From contig NZ_JAGGOL010000084.1 in assembly GCF_018614525.1 (NCBI RefSeq), positions 1 to 64,000 of the forward strand: DNA of 64,000 nucleotides, in the 5' to 3' direction. Below the pieces are notes generated by a model, which made no database searches, was not told where the DNA came from, and saw only the letters and a program-made list of their open reading frames with translations. The translations under genes and the position numbers were made by a program. Shown one piece after another: positions 43,633 to 52,308 of this stretch. Every line of letters starts with the position of its first letter. The stretch's first letter is position 1. Source of the DNA: Streptomyces sp. ISL-11 (GTDB lineage: Bacteria; Actinomycetota; Actinomycetes; Streptomycetales; Streptomycetaceae).

Positions 43633-44565
43633 CTACCGCTGTGTCCATGTGGGTGTCCAAGTCCCGCTGTCAGGGCGGTCGGGCTGTGTGGAGCCGAGGT
43701 AGTTGCGGAGTGTGGTCAGTGCGGGGTGTGGGTTGTCGCGGCGCCAGATCAGTGAGTGCGGATAGACGGGCGTCGGGTCGGTCACCGGGATGCGGCGCAG
43801 GCCGTGGTCGGCGGGCCAGACGAGGCGTGTGTGCTCGCCCATGAAGGTGGCCAGGGCCGGGGTGTCGGCGACGGTGTCGAGGAGCGCGTCGGAGCCGAAG
43901 TTGGGGCCGGTCGCCTCGATGGTGAGGCCGAACTCGGCGACGAGGTCGTCGTAGTAGGCGGCCCACTCGGTACCGGGGACGATGCCGGGCATCCAGATCC
44001 GGTGCCCGGCGAGCTGGGCGACGGTCACCGACCGGGCGCCCGCCAGCGCGTGGGCGGGGCCGGTGAGGAGCTGGAGCGGCTCGTCGAGTGCCCGGACGGA
44101 CTCGATGTCCTCGGGAAGAGGTCGGCCGGGCGCGGCGACGGCGCGGAAGGACGCGTCGATCGCACCGGACCGAATGGCGGCGATGGCCGTCTCGATGTCG
44201 AACAGCATCAGCACGTCGAGGTCGATCTCGGCGTGACCTCGGTGGAATCCGCGCATCAGGCCCGACGCCGCACCGCGCGAGTTGATCACGTCGACGCGCA
44301 GCGGGCGGCGGCCGGTGCGCACGGACGTGATCGCGCGCTCGGCGACGCGTAGCAGCTCGCGCGCGTGGGGCAGGAACGCCTGCCCGTCGATGGTGAGCTC
44401 GGCGCCGCGCGCGGTGCGGGTGAACAGCCGCACGCCGAGGTTGCGCTCCAGCGCGGCGATGCGCTTGGAGACCGCCTGCTGGGTGACCGCCAGCTCGGCG
44501 GCGGCCTCCTGGAACTGCCCCGCGTCGGCGGCGGCGACGAAGGTCCGGACGGTGTCGAGGTCCAT
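43633..44565 (-). CDS. LysR-family transcriptional regulator
   Basis: A 310-residue LysR protein. ATG 44565 begins MDLDTVRTFVAAADAGQFQE, and AAAELAVTQQAVSKRIAALE is the winged helix-turn-helix. The remaining residues form the periplasmic-binding-like effector domain (LRVDVINSRGAASGL onward). It is divergent from the MFS transporter gene across a 138-base gap, the standard arrangement for a LysR regulator controlling its neighbour. The frame can be extended 30 codons upstream, but that part is not LysR-like. Probable transposon cargo; effector unknown. Confidence 0.92.
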   Translation of the reverse strand: MDLDTVRTFVAAADAGQFQEAAAELAVTQQAVSKRIAALERNLGVRLFTRTARGAELTIDGQAFLPHARELLRVAERAITSVRTGRRPLRVDVINSRGAASGLMRGFHRGHAEIDLDVLMLFDIETAIAAIRSGAIDASFRAVAAPGRPLPEDIESVRALDEPLQLLTGPAHALAGARSVTVAQLAGHRIWMPGIVPGTEWAAYYDDLVAEFGLTIEATGPNFGSDALLDTVADTPALATFMGEHTRLVWPADHGLRRIPVTDPTPVYPHSLIWRRDNPHPALTTLRNYLGSTQPDRPDSGTWTPTWTQR

Positions 44566-44703
44566 GCCGATCCACCTTAGTGCACAACGTTTGGTTGTGA
44601 GTCGCTGGCAGATTGGTTGTTTGACCTGCTGCTGCGCTGCTGGTTTTGATCTCACTGGTCAACGTCGGTTTGTTCGAGTGGGACGTCAAGGGGTGCGCTG
44701 AGC

Positions 44704-45954
44704 ATGATGGGCAGGCGACGGTTGGGCCGGCAGTTCGCGTGGCTGTGGGCGGCGTATGGGGTCAGCACGTTCGGCACGTGGCTCGCCTTCGACGCGTTCT
44801 CCCTGATCGCGATCCTTGTGCTGCACGCCGGGCCGACCGAAGTGTCGGTGCTGGCAGCCGCGGGGCTGGCGGTGGGGGCGGTGGTCGCGGTGCCGCTCGG
44901 GCCGTGGGTGGAGTTTCGTCGCAAGCGGCCGGTGATGGTCGCGATGGATCTGACCCGGTTCGTGGCACTGATGAGTGTCCCCGCCGCGTACGCACTCGGT
45001 CTGCTCAGTGTCGTCCAGCTCCTGGTCGTGTCCGTCGTCGTCGGTGCGGCCGACATCGCCTTCAACGCGGCCAGTGGTGCGTATCTGAAGGCGCTCGTGC
45101 GGTCGGAGGACCTGCTCGTCGCTAACGGGCGATTCGAGTCCACGACCTGGACCGCCACCGTGCTCGGACCGCCGGTCGGCACGGCCGCGATCGGGCTGTT
45201 CGGCCCGGCGATGACCGTGGTGGCCAATGCGGTCAGCTATCTAATCTCAGCCGCAGGGATCCGTGCGATCGGCGGCAGTGAGCCGCGTCCCGTGCGCACC
45301 GGTGCGCACGGGACGCGGCTCCGGCCCGGCGACCTGCTCGAAGGGTGGCGGTACATCCTGGCCCACCCGGCCCTGCGCCCTCTGTTCTTCAACACGGTTC
45401 TGGTCAACGGCCTGATCCTGGCAACCTCGCCGCTGCTCGCCGTCCTCATGCTCGGCGACCTCGGGTTCGCCCCCTGGCAGTACGGCCTGGCGTTCGGCCT
45501 GCCCTGCATCGGCGGCATCATCGGCTCACGGCTGGCCCACCGATTCGTCTCACGGTTCGGACGGCACAAGGTCATGCTCACAGTCGGGACGCTGCGCGCG
45601 TGCTGGTCGCTCGGGCTGGCCTTCATCTGCCCTGGAGCGGCCGGGCTCGTGCTCGTCATCGCGGTCGAGTTCGGACTGATCACCTGCATGGGCGTGTTCA
45701 ACCCGGTGTTCGCCACCTACCGGTTCGATCACATGGAGACGGACCGGATCGCCCGGACCCTGTCAGCGTGGTCGGTCACCAGCAAGCTGACTGTCGCGGC
45801 CATGACCGGGTTGTGGGGCCTGCTGGCCGGCATCACCGGCCCCCGCACCGCGATCGCCATCGCCGGTCTTCTCATGCTGCTCACCCCTTTCCTGCTTCCC
45901 CGGCAGGGCCACGCGCCGCATCACGAGGGAGATCTGATCCGGAGCACGACGTGA
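44704..45954 (+). CDS. MFS transporter (drug-efflux type)
   Basis: A 416-residue membrane protein with about 12 hydrophobic segments. The N-terminus FAWLWAAYGVSTFGTWLAF and the loop GPWVEFRRKRPVMVAMDLTR (motif A, G-x3-D/E-R-x-x-R/K) are typical of the enterobactin-exporter/MFS_3 group. The second half has AHRFVSRFGRHKVM, a second copy of motif A. Likely proton-driven export of a small molecule. The start could be ATG 44704 or 44707. A 42-bp perfect palindrome lies inside the gene in the central loop. Divergent from the LysR gene, which probably controls it. Confidence 0.9.
   Translation: MMGRRRLGRQFAWLWAAYGVSTFGTWLAFDAFSLIAILVLHAGPTEVSVLAAAGLAVGAVVAVPLGPWVEFRRKRPVMVAMDLTRFVALMSVPAAYALGLLSVVQLLVVSVVVGAADIAFNAASGAYLKALVRSEDLLVANGRFESTTWTATVLGPPVGTAAIGLFGPAMTVVANAVSYLISAAGIRAIGGSEPRPVRTGAHGTRLRPGDLLEGWRYILAHPALRPLFFNTVLVNGLILATSPLLAVLMLGDLGFAPWQYGLAFGLPCIGGIIGSRLAHRFVSRFGRHKVMLTVGTLRACWSLGLAFICPGAAGLVLVIAVEFGLITCMGVFNPVFATYRFDHMETDRIARTLSAWSVTSKLTVAAMTGLWGLLAGITGPRTAIAIAGLLMLLTPFLLPRQGHAPHHEGDLIRSTT
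45280..45321. repeat. 42-bp perfect palindrome inside the MFS gene
   Basis: GAGCCGCGTCCCGTGCGCACC (21 bases, 45280-45300) is followed directly by its exact reverse complement (45301-45321), with no loop. It encodes the central cytoplasmic loop SEPRPVRTGAHGTRLR. Such a perfect long palindrome inside a gene is very unlikely by chance. Confidence 0.9.
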
Positions 45955-46186
45955 CACACCGCAACTCGCCACCCGCTCGAAAGCAGGCTGTGGCCGGTCC
46001 ACCGATGCGCGTCCCGTTCAATCACTGCGTTCCCACGAGCAACTCGGTGGTGCGCTGCCCGCGCTGCCGGACGTCCGGATCGCAGTCGCAGCCGCCCTGC
46101 CGGCATTGCCCCTGCTCGACCTTCCGGCTGAAACCCACTGGCCGGCATGAGCGCCGGTCAGCACCACCAGCAAGGAGAACACTCGC

Positions 46187-46786
46187 GTGAGCACCGCCCC
46201 CGCGCTCGACCCCGCACGCACCGCCCTTCTCGTCATGGACTACCAGCCCGCGGTCCTGGCCCATCTGCCCGAGGGCTGGGACCGCGAAGCCCTGCTGTCA
46301 CGCATGGAAGATGCCATCGCCGACATCCGCGCCACGGGCGGCACCATCGCCTACGTCCGCATCGGCTTCACCGAGGCCGACTGGGACGCGGTCCCGGCCA
46401 CCAACAAGTCCTTTGCCCCGCTGGCCCAGCACCGCCTCATGCACCACGAGGACCCATCCACCGCCGTCCACGAGCGCCTGGCGCCCCAGGACGGCGACAT
46501 CGTGGTGCGCAAGATCCGCTACGGCGGCATGTCCACCACCGACCTCGACGAGCAGCTACGCGAGCGTGAGATCACCACTCTGGTCGTCTCCGGCTTCAGT
46601 ACCAGCGGCGTCGTCCTGTCTACCGTCATCGACGCGGCCGACCGCGACTACCGGCTCTACGTCCTGTCCGACGGCGTCGCCGACCCTGACACCGAAGTCC
46701 ACAACATCCTGCTGCATCGCGTCTTCCCCTCGCGGGCCCACATCATCGACACCGCCGAGCTGCACACCCTGGTCGGGGCCGACTGA
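46187..46786 (+). CDS. Isochorismatase-like hydrolase without the catalytic cysteine
   Basis: A 199-residue alpha/beta protein of the isochorismatase/nicotinamidase fold. TALLVMDYQPAVL carries Asp18, DGDIVVRKIRYGG carries Lys109, and FSTSGVVLSTVIDAADRDY is the third motif. Nicotinamidases have a nucleophilic Cys here (TDVCV); this protein has Val142, as in the SGVVLST subgroup. True isochorismatases also lack Cys, so hydrolysis of a vinyl ether is possible, but amidase activity is unlikely. Start GTG 46187. It stands between the MFS gene and the res site and is probably transposon cargo. Confidence 0.85.
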   Translation: MSTAPALDPARTALLVMDYQPAVLAHLPEGWDREALLSRMEDAIADIRATGGTIAYVRIGFTEADWDAVPATNKSFAPLAQHRLMHHEDPSTAVHERLAPQDGDIVVRKIRYGGMSTTDLDEQLREREITTLVVSGFSTSGVVLSTVIDAADRDYRLYVLSDGVADPDTEVHNILLHRVFPSRAHIIDTAELHTLVGAD

Positions 46787-46813
46787 CTCGAACCGCCGAG
46801 CCAATCCCACCCA

Positions 46814-46848
46814 CGGCCGCCGCACCCACACACTGTGTGGCGGCCGCC
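46814..46848 (+). terminator. Hairpin after the isochorismatase-like gene
   Basis: CGGCCGCC ... CCACACA-C-TGTGTGG ... CGGCCG: a perfect 7-bp inner stem with an outer GC-rich stem and a small bulge, 28 bases after the stop. Confidence 0.6.
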
Positions 46849-46880
46849 CGCACCCCAGGCACCCGGCCCAGCAGCATCCC

Positions 46881-47005
46881 AGAGCTCTCACAAATGGTCA
46901 TCTGTGAGAGTTCTGCGAGAGCCCTAGGAACGATCACGTTTCCGCAGGTCGCCGTTCGCAGAAGTCCTCTCGAAACCCGCACGTTGTGCGAGACCCTTCT
47001 GAGAG
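46881..47005. promoter_or_regulatory. res-like resolution site upstream of the resolvase
   Basis: AGAGCTCTCACA (46881-46892) and TGTGAGAGTTCT (46903-46914) form a 12-bp inverted repeat with one mismatch around a 10-base core. Further TGCGAGAG, CCTCTCGA, TGCGAGAC and CTGAGAGA half-sites follow up to 47005. Repeated related half-sites right before a Tn3-type tnpR are what a three-subsite res has. The resolvase promoter should lie here too. Confidence 0.75.
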
Positions 47006-47014
47006 ACTTCCCGC

Positions 47015-48022
47015 ATGGATCTCACGCCCGATCGGGCCGCATTGGCGGTAGAACGTCACGACTGTCCGAACTGTGACGCGCCCGCTGGCAGCGCCTGCCG
47101 CACCCGGGGCGGGAAGACCGCCGCGAAGTACCACACCCCGCGCTTCGTCCTCGTTCCTGCGCTGCGCGAGGAACTGGAAGTTCTCGTCCCCACCGACCGG
47201 CACCCAGGCCGCGCGTGGAAGCAGGGCCCGGCCCTCGCCGTGGTGCCCGCGCCCCGCACCGAGCGTCCGGTCCGCATCGGGTATGCCAGGACGTCGACCG
47301 CGCGGCAGGAGCTGGCGAGCCAGCTCGAAGCCCTCCACCGCGCGGAGTGCCACAAGGTCTTCAAGGAGCAGATCAGCACCCGCGTCAAGGTCCGGCCCGA
47401 ACTGGAGAAGGCGCTCGCCCTGGCCCACCAGTTCAAGGAGGCCGCCCCTGAGACGCCCGTCATCCTCACGGTGCACGAGCTCAAGCGTCTGGCCAGGAAC
47501 GCGGCCGAACTGATGACGCTGTCCGCCGAGCTCCAGGCTGGCGGCATCCAGCTCGAACTCCTCACCGGACCGCTCACCGGGGTCTACGATCCCAACGGCA
47601 TGGGCGCCATGTTCTTCGCCGTGCTCGCCGTCGCCGGGCAGATCGAACGCAACTACATCCGGGAGAAGACCCTCGAAGGCCAGGTCATCGCCGCGTCCAA
47701 GGGCAACCACGGCGGCCGCCCGAAGGTCATCGACGACGACATGCTCACCTTCGCCGTCGCACTGAAGGACAAAGGCGTCCCCGTCCCCGAGATCGCGAAG
47801 AAGCTCACCATCAAGGTCGGGAAGAACGCGGGCAAGTCCCCCTCGGTCGCCTCGCTCTACCGGGCGCTCGCGGAAGCCGAAGCCGCCGCGGTTGACGACG
47901 GCCTGCCGATGCGGCCCAAGCCCGTACGCATCCGCCGACCCGGAGAGCCGCTCACCACCGAGGAGATCGAGCTGCGCGAACGGCTCCAGTCCCAGCCCCA
48001 CCCGAACGCCGAGCTGCGGTAG
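47015..48022 (+). CDS. tnpR: Tn3-type serine resolvase with an N-terminal zinc finger
   Basis: A 335-residue serine recombinase. Residues about 12-42 hold a CHC-type finger (C17, C20, C28, H40 in CPNCDAPAGSACRTRGG...YHTPR) known as an added domain in actinobacterial proteins. The resolvase catalytic domain starts at about 86: RIGYARTSTARQELASQ with the nucleophile Ser94, then LTVHELKRLARNAAELM and FFAVLAVAGQIERNYIREKT, and a C-terminal helix-turn-helix (MLTFAVALKDKGVPVPEIAKKL, SVASLYRALAEAEA). It appears intact, unlike tnpA. Its res-like site lies just upstream and the inverted repeat 38 bases downstream. Confidence 0.9.
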   Translation: MDLTPDRAALAVERHDCPNCDAPAGSACRTRGGKTAAKYHTPRFVLVPALREELEVLVPTDRHPGRAWKQGPALAVVPAPRTERPVRIGYARTSTARQELASQLEALHRAECHKVFKEQISTRVKVRPELEKALALAHQFKEAAPETPVILTVHELKRLARNAAELMTLSAELQAGGIQLELLTGPLTGVYDPNGMGAMFFAVLAVAGQIERNYIREKTLEGQVIAASKGNHGGRPKVIDDDMLTFAVALKDKGVPVPEIAKKLTIKVGKNAGKSPSVASLYRALAEAEAAAVDDGLPMRPKPVRIRRPGEPLTTEEIELRERLQSQPHPNAELR

Positions 48023-48059
48023 ACCCGTCCGCGACCGGCATCAAGTCCTTGATCACCGG

Positions 48060-48091
48060 CTTAGCGTTAACCGCTGTACCGGTGGCGCCCC
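48060..48091. repeat. Right terminal inverted repeat of the Tn3-type element
   Basis: On the minus strand this reads GGGGCGCCACCGGTACAGCG followed by GTTAACGCTAAG, 32 bases. GGGG at the outer end and CGCTAAG at the inner end match the general form of Tn3/Tn21-family inverted repeats, and the position, 38 bases from the tnpR stop, is right. No left partner was found. Confidence 0.6.
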
Positions 48092-48277
48092 AAGGCCGAT
48101 GAGCCCGCGTGGCGTCGGCGAGTTGTCCCCCGATCGTGGCGGTCTCCAGTGAACTCACCCGTCTGCCAAACCCCGTGATTCCGTCGCAGGGATGATCGGA
48201 ACCACCGGACCTGGCCGGGCTCATCCACGCGTGCCCATCATCGGCTCGTGGTTCGAGTCGGTCAGCAGAGCGGCGGA

Positions 48278-49840
48278 TCAGCCCGGCGTCACCGCACCCT
48301 CTGGCACTCCGAACCACTCCTCCAGCGCCTCCGCCAGCCCGGCCGTCGACGCCGGCGCCTGCGTCCCCGCGTCGGCCGCCCAGGCCGTGAAGCCGTCCGG
48401 ACGGACGAGGACCGCCGCCAGTTCCGGGCGGGACGGGCAGCCGGCCGTCAGGGTGTCGACGCGGCCGGCATACCCCGCAGCGAGGGCCCGGAGCTCCGGG
48501 CCGTCGGTGAGGTCGAGCAGGAGCGCCCGGCCGCCGTGGAGGTGGTCCGCGAGGCGGCTGCCGTCGGTGAGTTCGAGGTCCGGGGTGCTGCGGCCGGTCA
48601 GCGGGTGCTCACCCGGCAGCTCGTACCGCACCCCGCCACCGTTGAGCCGCGCGGTGAGGTACGTGGTGCCCACGACCGTCCCCGCCAGGTCGCTGACGAT
48701 CTCGCGCAGGGCCCGGGACTGCGGGTCCGGGCGCATGGCCGCGATCTGCGACCGGGTCCAGTCCAGGACCCACGCACCGACGGGGTGCCGCTCGGTGGTG
48801 TACGTGTCCAGCAACTCTTCCGGCGCCCGGCCGCCGATCACCGCGGCGAGCTTCCAGCCGAGGTTCATCGCGTCCCCGATACCCAGGCTCAGCCCCTGGC
48901 TCCCGAACGCGGAGTGGACGTGCGCCGCGTCGCCCGCCAGCAGCACCCGGCCCTTGCGGTACTCGGTGACCTGGCGGGCGTGGTCGGTGAAGCGGGTCGC
49001 GGTCCGCACCTCGGTGATCGTGACGTCCACGCCGGATACGCGGCGCAGCCGTGCCTGGAGGTCCTCGGTGGTGACCGGCGCGTCCCGGTCGGCCGGCGGG
49101 CCGTCGAACTCCACGGTGACGACGCGGCCCGGCATCGGCCCGTGGGCGTACACCCCGGTGTCCGTGGCGGTCCAGCCGACCTCCAGGTCCTCGGCGCCGG
49201 TCATCTCCACGACCGCCTGGTGACAGGTGATCTCCGGGTCCGTACCGGGAAATTCGAAACCCGCGAGCTTGCGGACCGCGCTGCGGCCGCCGTCGCAGCC
49301 CACGAGCCAGCCGGCGCGTATCGCCCCGTGGCTGGTCCGCACGGTGACGGCCTCGTCGTCCGCGTCGAAGCCGGTCAGCTCCACTCCCCGGCGCACGTCG
49401 ACGCCGAGCTCGTCCGCCCGCCCGCCGAGCAGCCGCTCGATGTCCTGCTGCGCCACGAAAGCGATCTCGGCGGCGGGTCCGGCGTCGTCGAGGCCCGGCT
49501 CCGTACGGTCGACCAGGTCGGCGCGCAGCATGATCCCGGCGAAGTGCCCGACGAACCCGAGCCCTTGGCCCGCGGCCCCGCCTCCGTCCCCGCCGTTCCG
49601 CTCGCGTATGAACGCCTGGAAGCGGTCCATCGTCTGCCGCTGCACCTCGGCCAGCGCGGGCAGCATGCCCCGGCGGTAGAGCGCCTCGGCGCTGGGCGTG
49701 GTGATCGCCCCGCCCTTGATCGTCGGGTTCACTTCGGTGAGGCGCTCCAGGACGGCCACCCGCGCGCCTCCGAGCCGGAGCTCGCAGGCCAGCATCAGTC
49801 CGACCGGGCCGCCTCCGGCCACCACTACGTCATAGTCCAT
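48278..49840 (-). CDS. FAD-dependent aromatic monooxygenase (PheA/RIF-like class A)
   Basis: A 520-residue flavoprotein. ATG 49840 gives MDYDVVVAGGGPVGLMLACE, the FAD-binding GxGxxG motif. VGCDGGRSAVRKLAG is the DG motif, and GRVLLAGDAAHVHSAFGSQG plus SLGIGDAMNLGWKLA is the second FAD site. The C-terminal thioredoxin-like domain is present in reduced form (about 400-520), as in rifampicin monooxygenase and polyketide hydroxylases. It uses NADPH and O2 to hydroxylate aromatic or polyketide substrates. The frame is open another 46 codons upstream but that part is not family-like. Drug modification or catabolism is possible; no biosynthetic cluster surrounds it. Confidence 0.9.
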   Translation of the reverse strand: MDYDVVVAGGGPVGLMLACELRLGGARVAVLERLTEVNPTIKGGAITTPSAEALYRRGMLPALAEVQRQTMDRFQAFIRERNGGDGGGAAGQGLGFVGHFAGIMLRADLVDRTEPGLDDAGPAAEIAFVAQQDIERLLGGRADELGVDVRRGVELTGFDADDEAVTVRTSHGAIRAGWLVGCDGGRSAVRKLAGFEFPGTDPEITCHQAVVEMTGAEDLEVGWTATDTGVYAHGPMPGRVVTVEFDGPPADRDAPVTTEDLQARLRRVSGVDVTITEVRTATRFTDHARQVTEYRKGRVLLAGDAAHVHSAFGSQGLSLGIGDAMNLGWKLAAVIGGRAPEELLDTYTTERHPVGAWVLDWTRSQIAAMRPDPQSRALREIVSDLAGTVVGTTYLTARLNGGGVRYELPGEHPLTGRSTPDLELTDGSRLADHLHGGRALLLDLTDGPELRALAAGYAGRVDTLTAGCPSRPELAAVLVRPDGFTAWAADAGTQAPASTAGLAEALEEWFGVPEGAVTPG

Positions 49841-50195
49841 GGCGCCCACTATGGCCGAGGGCCGAAGAGGCCCATTCACCGCCCTGACCAGCCACAACAG
49901 GCACCGCGATGTCAAGGGACCAGCCCCGCGAGGAGGGACGGGAAGCGGGTCGTCCGCGCTCCTCCTCAGCCACCTCACCCGCCTCCCGCCGGTGTTCCGG
50001 CCGGTCCTCGACCGGCTCGGCCAGATGGTCAGGCGGTCAGGCGGTCAGGCGGTCAGGCGGTCAGCGCCGCAAGCTCCGCGTCGGCGCGCTCAGTGACCAG
50101 GGCGAGGACGCGGCCTGCGAGGCACAAGCCATCCAAAAGGATGAACGCCGCCCGATGCGGTCTCCTCGCTCGCGATCAAGCGTCACGCTGCTGGC
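49841..50195. other. Divergent intergenic region
   Basis: 355 bases between the monooxygenase and channel-protein genes, with an 8-bp tandem repeat at 50027-50064. It holds the divergent promoters; none can be assigned by eye. Confidence 0.4.
50027..50064. repeat. 8-bp tandem repeat (GGTCAGGC, about 5 copies)
   Basis: GGTCAGGC is repeated four times perfectly and ends with GGTCAGCG. A simple slippage repeat upstream of the channel-protein gene, about 130-170 bases before its start. Copy number could vary between strains and might affect spacing of promoter elements. Confidence 0.85.
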
Positions 50196-52190
50196 GTGCG
50201 CAAGGAAGGCAGGAAAGCGCTTCCCCGACAGCGGACCGACAGCGGACGCACGCGTGCGACGAAACGGACGAAGGCGCCACCCGCACCGCGCGGGCGCCCG
50301 GCGCCCCGGCGGGGCACCCCTACGGACCGCCTCCGGTACTGGTTCGACAACACGATGGCGGGAGGCACCTCCGCCCTCATCGGGTGGCTGGCCCTCGCCT
50401 GTCTGGCCGTGGTCGTCCCCGCGAGCGCGCTGCTCGTGTGGACCGACCGCCGTGCCCCCGCCTCCCTCCAGGGGAAGGTCGCGGCGGTGTGGCGGAACAT
50501 CGGGCAGACCCTGCGGCTCGGCGGGGACGTCGGCCCACCGCTGAGCATCGCGCTCTCCCTGCTGCTGGCCCTGGTCGCCCTCCTCTACGTCTCGGCCCTC
50601 GTCGGCCTCCTCACGGCCGGCATCACCGAGAAGCTGACCGCTCTGCGCCGCGGCCATTCCACCGTGCTGGAGCACGGCCACACGGTCGTGCTGGGATGGT
50701 CCGAGCAGACGCCCACGGTGGTCGCCGAACTGGTCGCGGCGCAGGCCAACCAGCGGCGAGGCACCGTCGTCGTCCTCGCCGACAGGGACAAGACGGAGAT
50801 GGAGGAGGAACTGCACGGCACCGTCGGGGAGACGGGCCGTACACGGGTCATCTGCCGGAGCGGGCGTCCCACCGACCCCGCCGCCCTGGCGAGGGTCAGT
50901 CCCTCCTCGGCCGACGCCGTCCTCGTCCTCCCGAGGGACGACGCGTCCGACGACGCCGAGATCGTCAAGACGCTGCTGTCCCTCCGGGCCACGGTGGGAG
51001 AGGACTGCCCGGTCCGGGTCGTGGCAGTGGTCCGCGACGACCGGTACCGGGTCGCGGCCCAGCTGGCCGCGGGTTCCGGCGCGACCGTGCTGGAGATCGA
51101 CGACGTCTCCGCGCGGCTGTTGGTGCAGTGCTCCCGACACCCCGGGCTCTCCCTCGTCCACCAGGACCTTCTCGACTTCGCCGGCGACGAGTTCTACACG
51201 GTCGACGAACCGGCACTGGTCGGTCGCCGCTTCGACGAAACGCTCGCCGCCTACCCCGTCTCCTGCACCGTGGGCATCGTCCGGGCCGGTGGGGATCTCG
51301 TCCTGAACCCGCCGTCGGCGACGGAGTTCCTCGCCGGCGACCGCCTCGTCGTCATCGCCGAGGACGACGACATCACCGTCCTGCCCGACGAACCGCCGCC
51401 CGTCGACCCGTCGGTGATCGTGCCACGGCCCGCGCGGGAGGCCCGCCCCGAACGCGTGCTGCTGCTGGGGTGGAACCGCCGCGCACGGCGCATCGTCGAC
51501 CAGCTGTCGCGGAGCGCCGCCCGCGGTTCGGTCCTCGACGTCGTCGCCGACGACCGCGCGGCCACGGCGACGGCGGTCCGGGCCGCCGGCGCGGCGAGCG
51601 GCGACACGCTGTCGGTCGTCTTCCATCCCGGCGACCCCACGCTGCGCGAGACGATCGAGCGCCTCGACGTCGCCGCGTACGACGGTGTCATCGTCCTCGG
51701 CCCCGACCGCCGGACGGGCCACGGCGAACCGGACGACCGGACCCTGGTCACGCTGCTGCTCCTGCGCGCCCTGGAACGGGAGAGCGGGCACCGCGTCCCC
51801 GTCGTCACCGAGATGGCCGACGACCGGAACCGGGCCATCGCCCCGGTCAGCCCCGGAGCGGACTTCGTCGTCAGCGGCAAGCTGGTCGGGCTGCTGATGG
51901 CGCAGATTTCCCAGAACGAGGATCTCGCCGCTCTCTTCGAGGAGTTGTTCTCTCCGGGTGGCAACACCGTCTGCCTCAGGCCCGCCGGCCACTACGTCGA
52001 ACCCGGACGCGCGGCGTCCTTCGCCACCGTGGTGGAGTCGGCGCGACGCCAAGGGGCCTGCGCCATCGGGTACCGGTCCCACACCGACGCGGGGGTGGGC
52101 CCGGGGTACGGGGTGCGGGTCAACCCTCCCAAGACGGAGGTCCGGCGCTGGTCGGACGGGGACGAGGTCATCGTCATCGCGGCGGACTGA
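50196..52190 (+). CDS. CASTOR/POLLUX-like channel protein with RCK/TrkA-N domains
   Basis: A 664-residue membrane protein. A basic disordered N-terminus (about 1-48) precedes two membrane segments (about 55-85 and 110-145: SLLLALVALLYVSALVGLLT). Then a soluble part holds two nucleotide-binding RCK-like domains: HTVVLGWSEQTPTVVAELV (about 165-300) and ERVLLLGWNRRARRIVDQLS (about 420-560). This is the layout of plant CASTOR/POLLUX and their actinobacterial relatives, which gate K+/Ca2+ flow. Each RCK motif departs from the textbook GxGxxG. GTG 50196 is taken as the start; the ribosome site is weak. Ion selectivity is unknown. Confidence 0.88.
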   Translation: MRKEGRKALPRQRTDSGRTRATKRTKAPPAPRGRPAPRRGTPTDRLRYWFDNTMAGGTSALIGWLALACLAVVVPASALLVWTDRRAPASLQGKVAAVWRNIGQTLRLGGDVGPPLSIALSLLLALVALLYVSALVGLLTAGITEKLTALRRGHSTVLEHGHTVVLGWSEQTPTVVAELVAAQANQRRGTVVVLADRDKTEMEEELHGTVGETGRTRVICRSGRPTDPAALARVSPSSADAVLVLPRDDASDDAEIVKTLLSLRATVGEDCPVRVVAVVRDDRYRVAAQLAAGSGATVLEIDDVSARLLVQCSRHPGLSLVHQDLLDFAGDEFYTVDEPALVGRRFDETLAAYPVSCTVGIVRAGGDLVLNPPSATEFLAGDRLVVIAEDDDITVLPDEPPPVDPSVIVPRPAREARPERVLLLGWNRRARRIVDQLSRSAARGSVLDVVADDRAATATAVRAAGAASGDTLSVVFHPGDPTLRETIERLDVAAYDGVIVLGPDRRTGHGEPDDRTLVTLLLLRALERESGHRVPVVTEMADDRNRAIAPVSPGADFVVSGKLVGLLMAQISQNEDLAALFEELFSPGGNTVCLRPAGHYVEPGRAASFATVVESARRQGACAIGYRSHTDAGVGPGYGVRVNPPKTEVRRWSDGDEVIVIAAD

Positions 52191-52308
52191 CACGTTCCAC
52201 GAAGCATGGACATCGCCGGGCACACCCGACACGCCCCACGGGCTACGGTGAGCGGGTCACAAGACGGAAAGTGTGCACCCGTGGTCCCTGGCGTGGCGGG
52301 AGGTCGGC

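Larger units (their letters stand above)
40595..48091. mobile_element. Decayed Tn3-family transposon with cargo
   Basis: A broken tnpA at the left, cargo genes (LysR regulator, MFS transporter, isochorismatase-like hydrolase), then a res-like site, tnpR and a right terminal inverted repeat (48060-48091), in the usual Tn3 order. The left repeat was lost together with the first bases of tnpA. The cargo limits are inferred. Confidence 0.65.

Noticed and set aside
50027..50064. CRISPR-like array
   Set aside because: Units are 8 bp with no spacers and no cas genes; simple tandem repeat.
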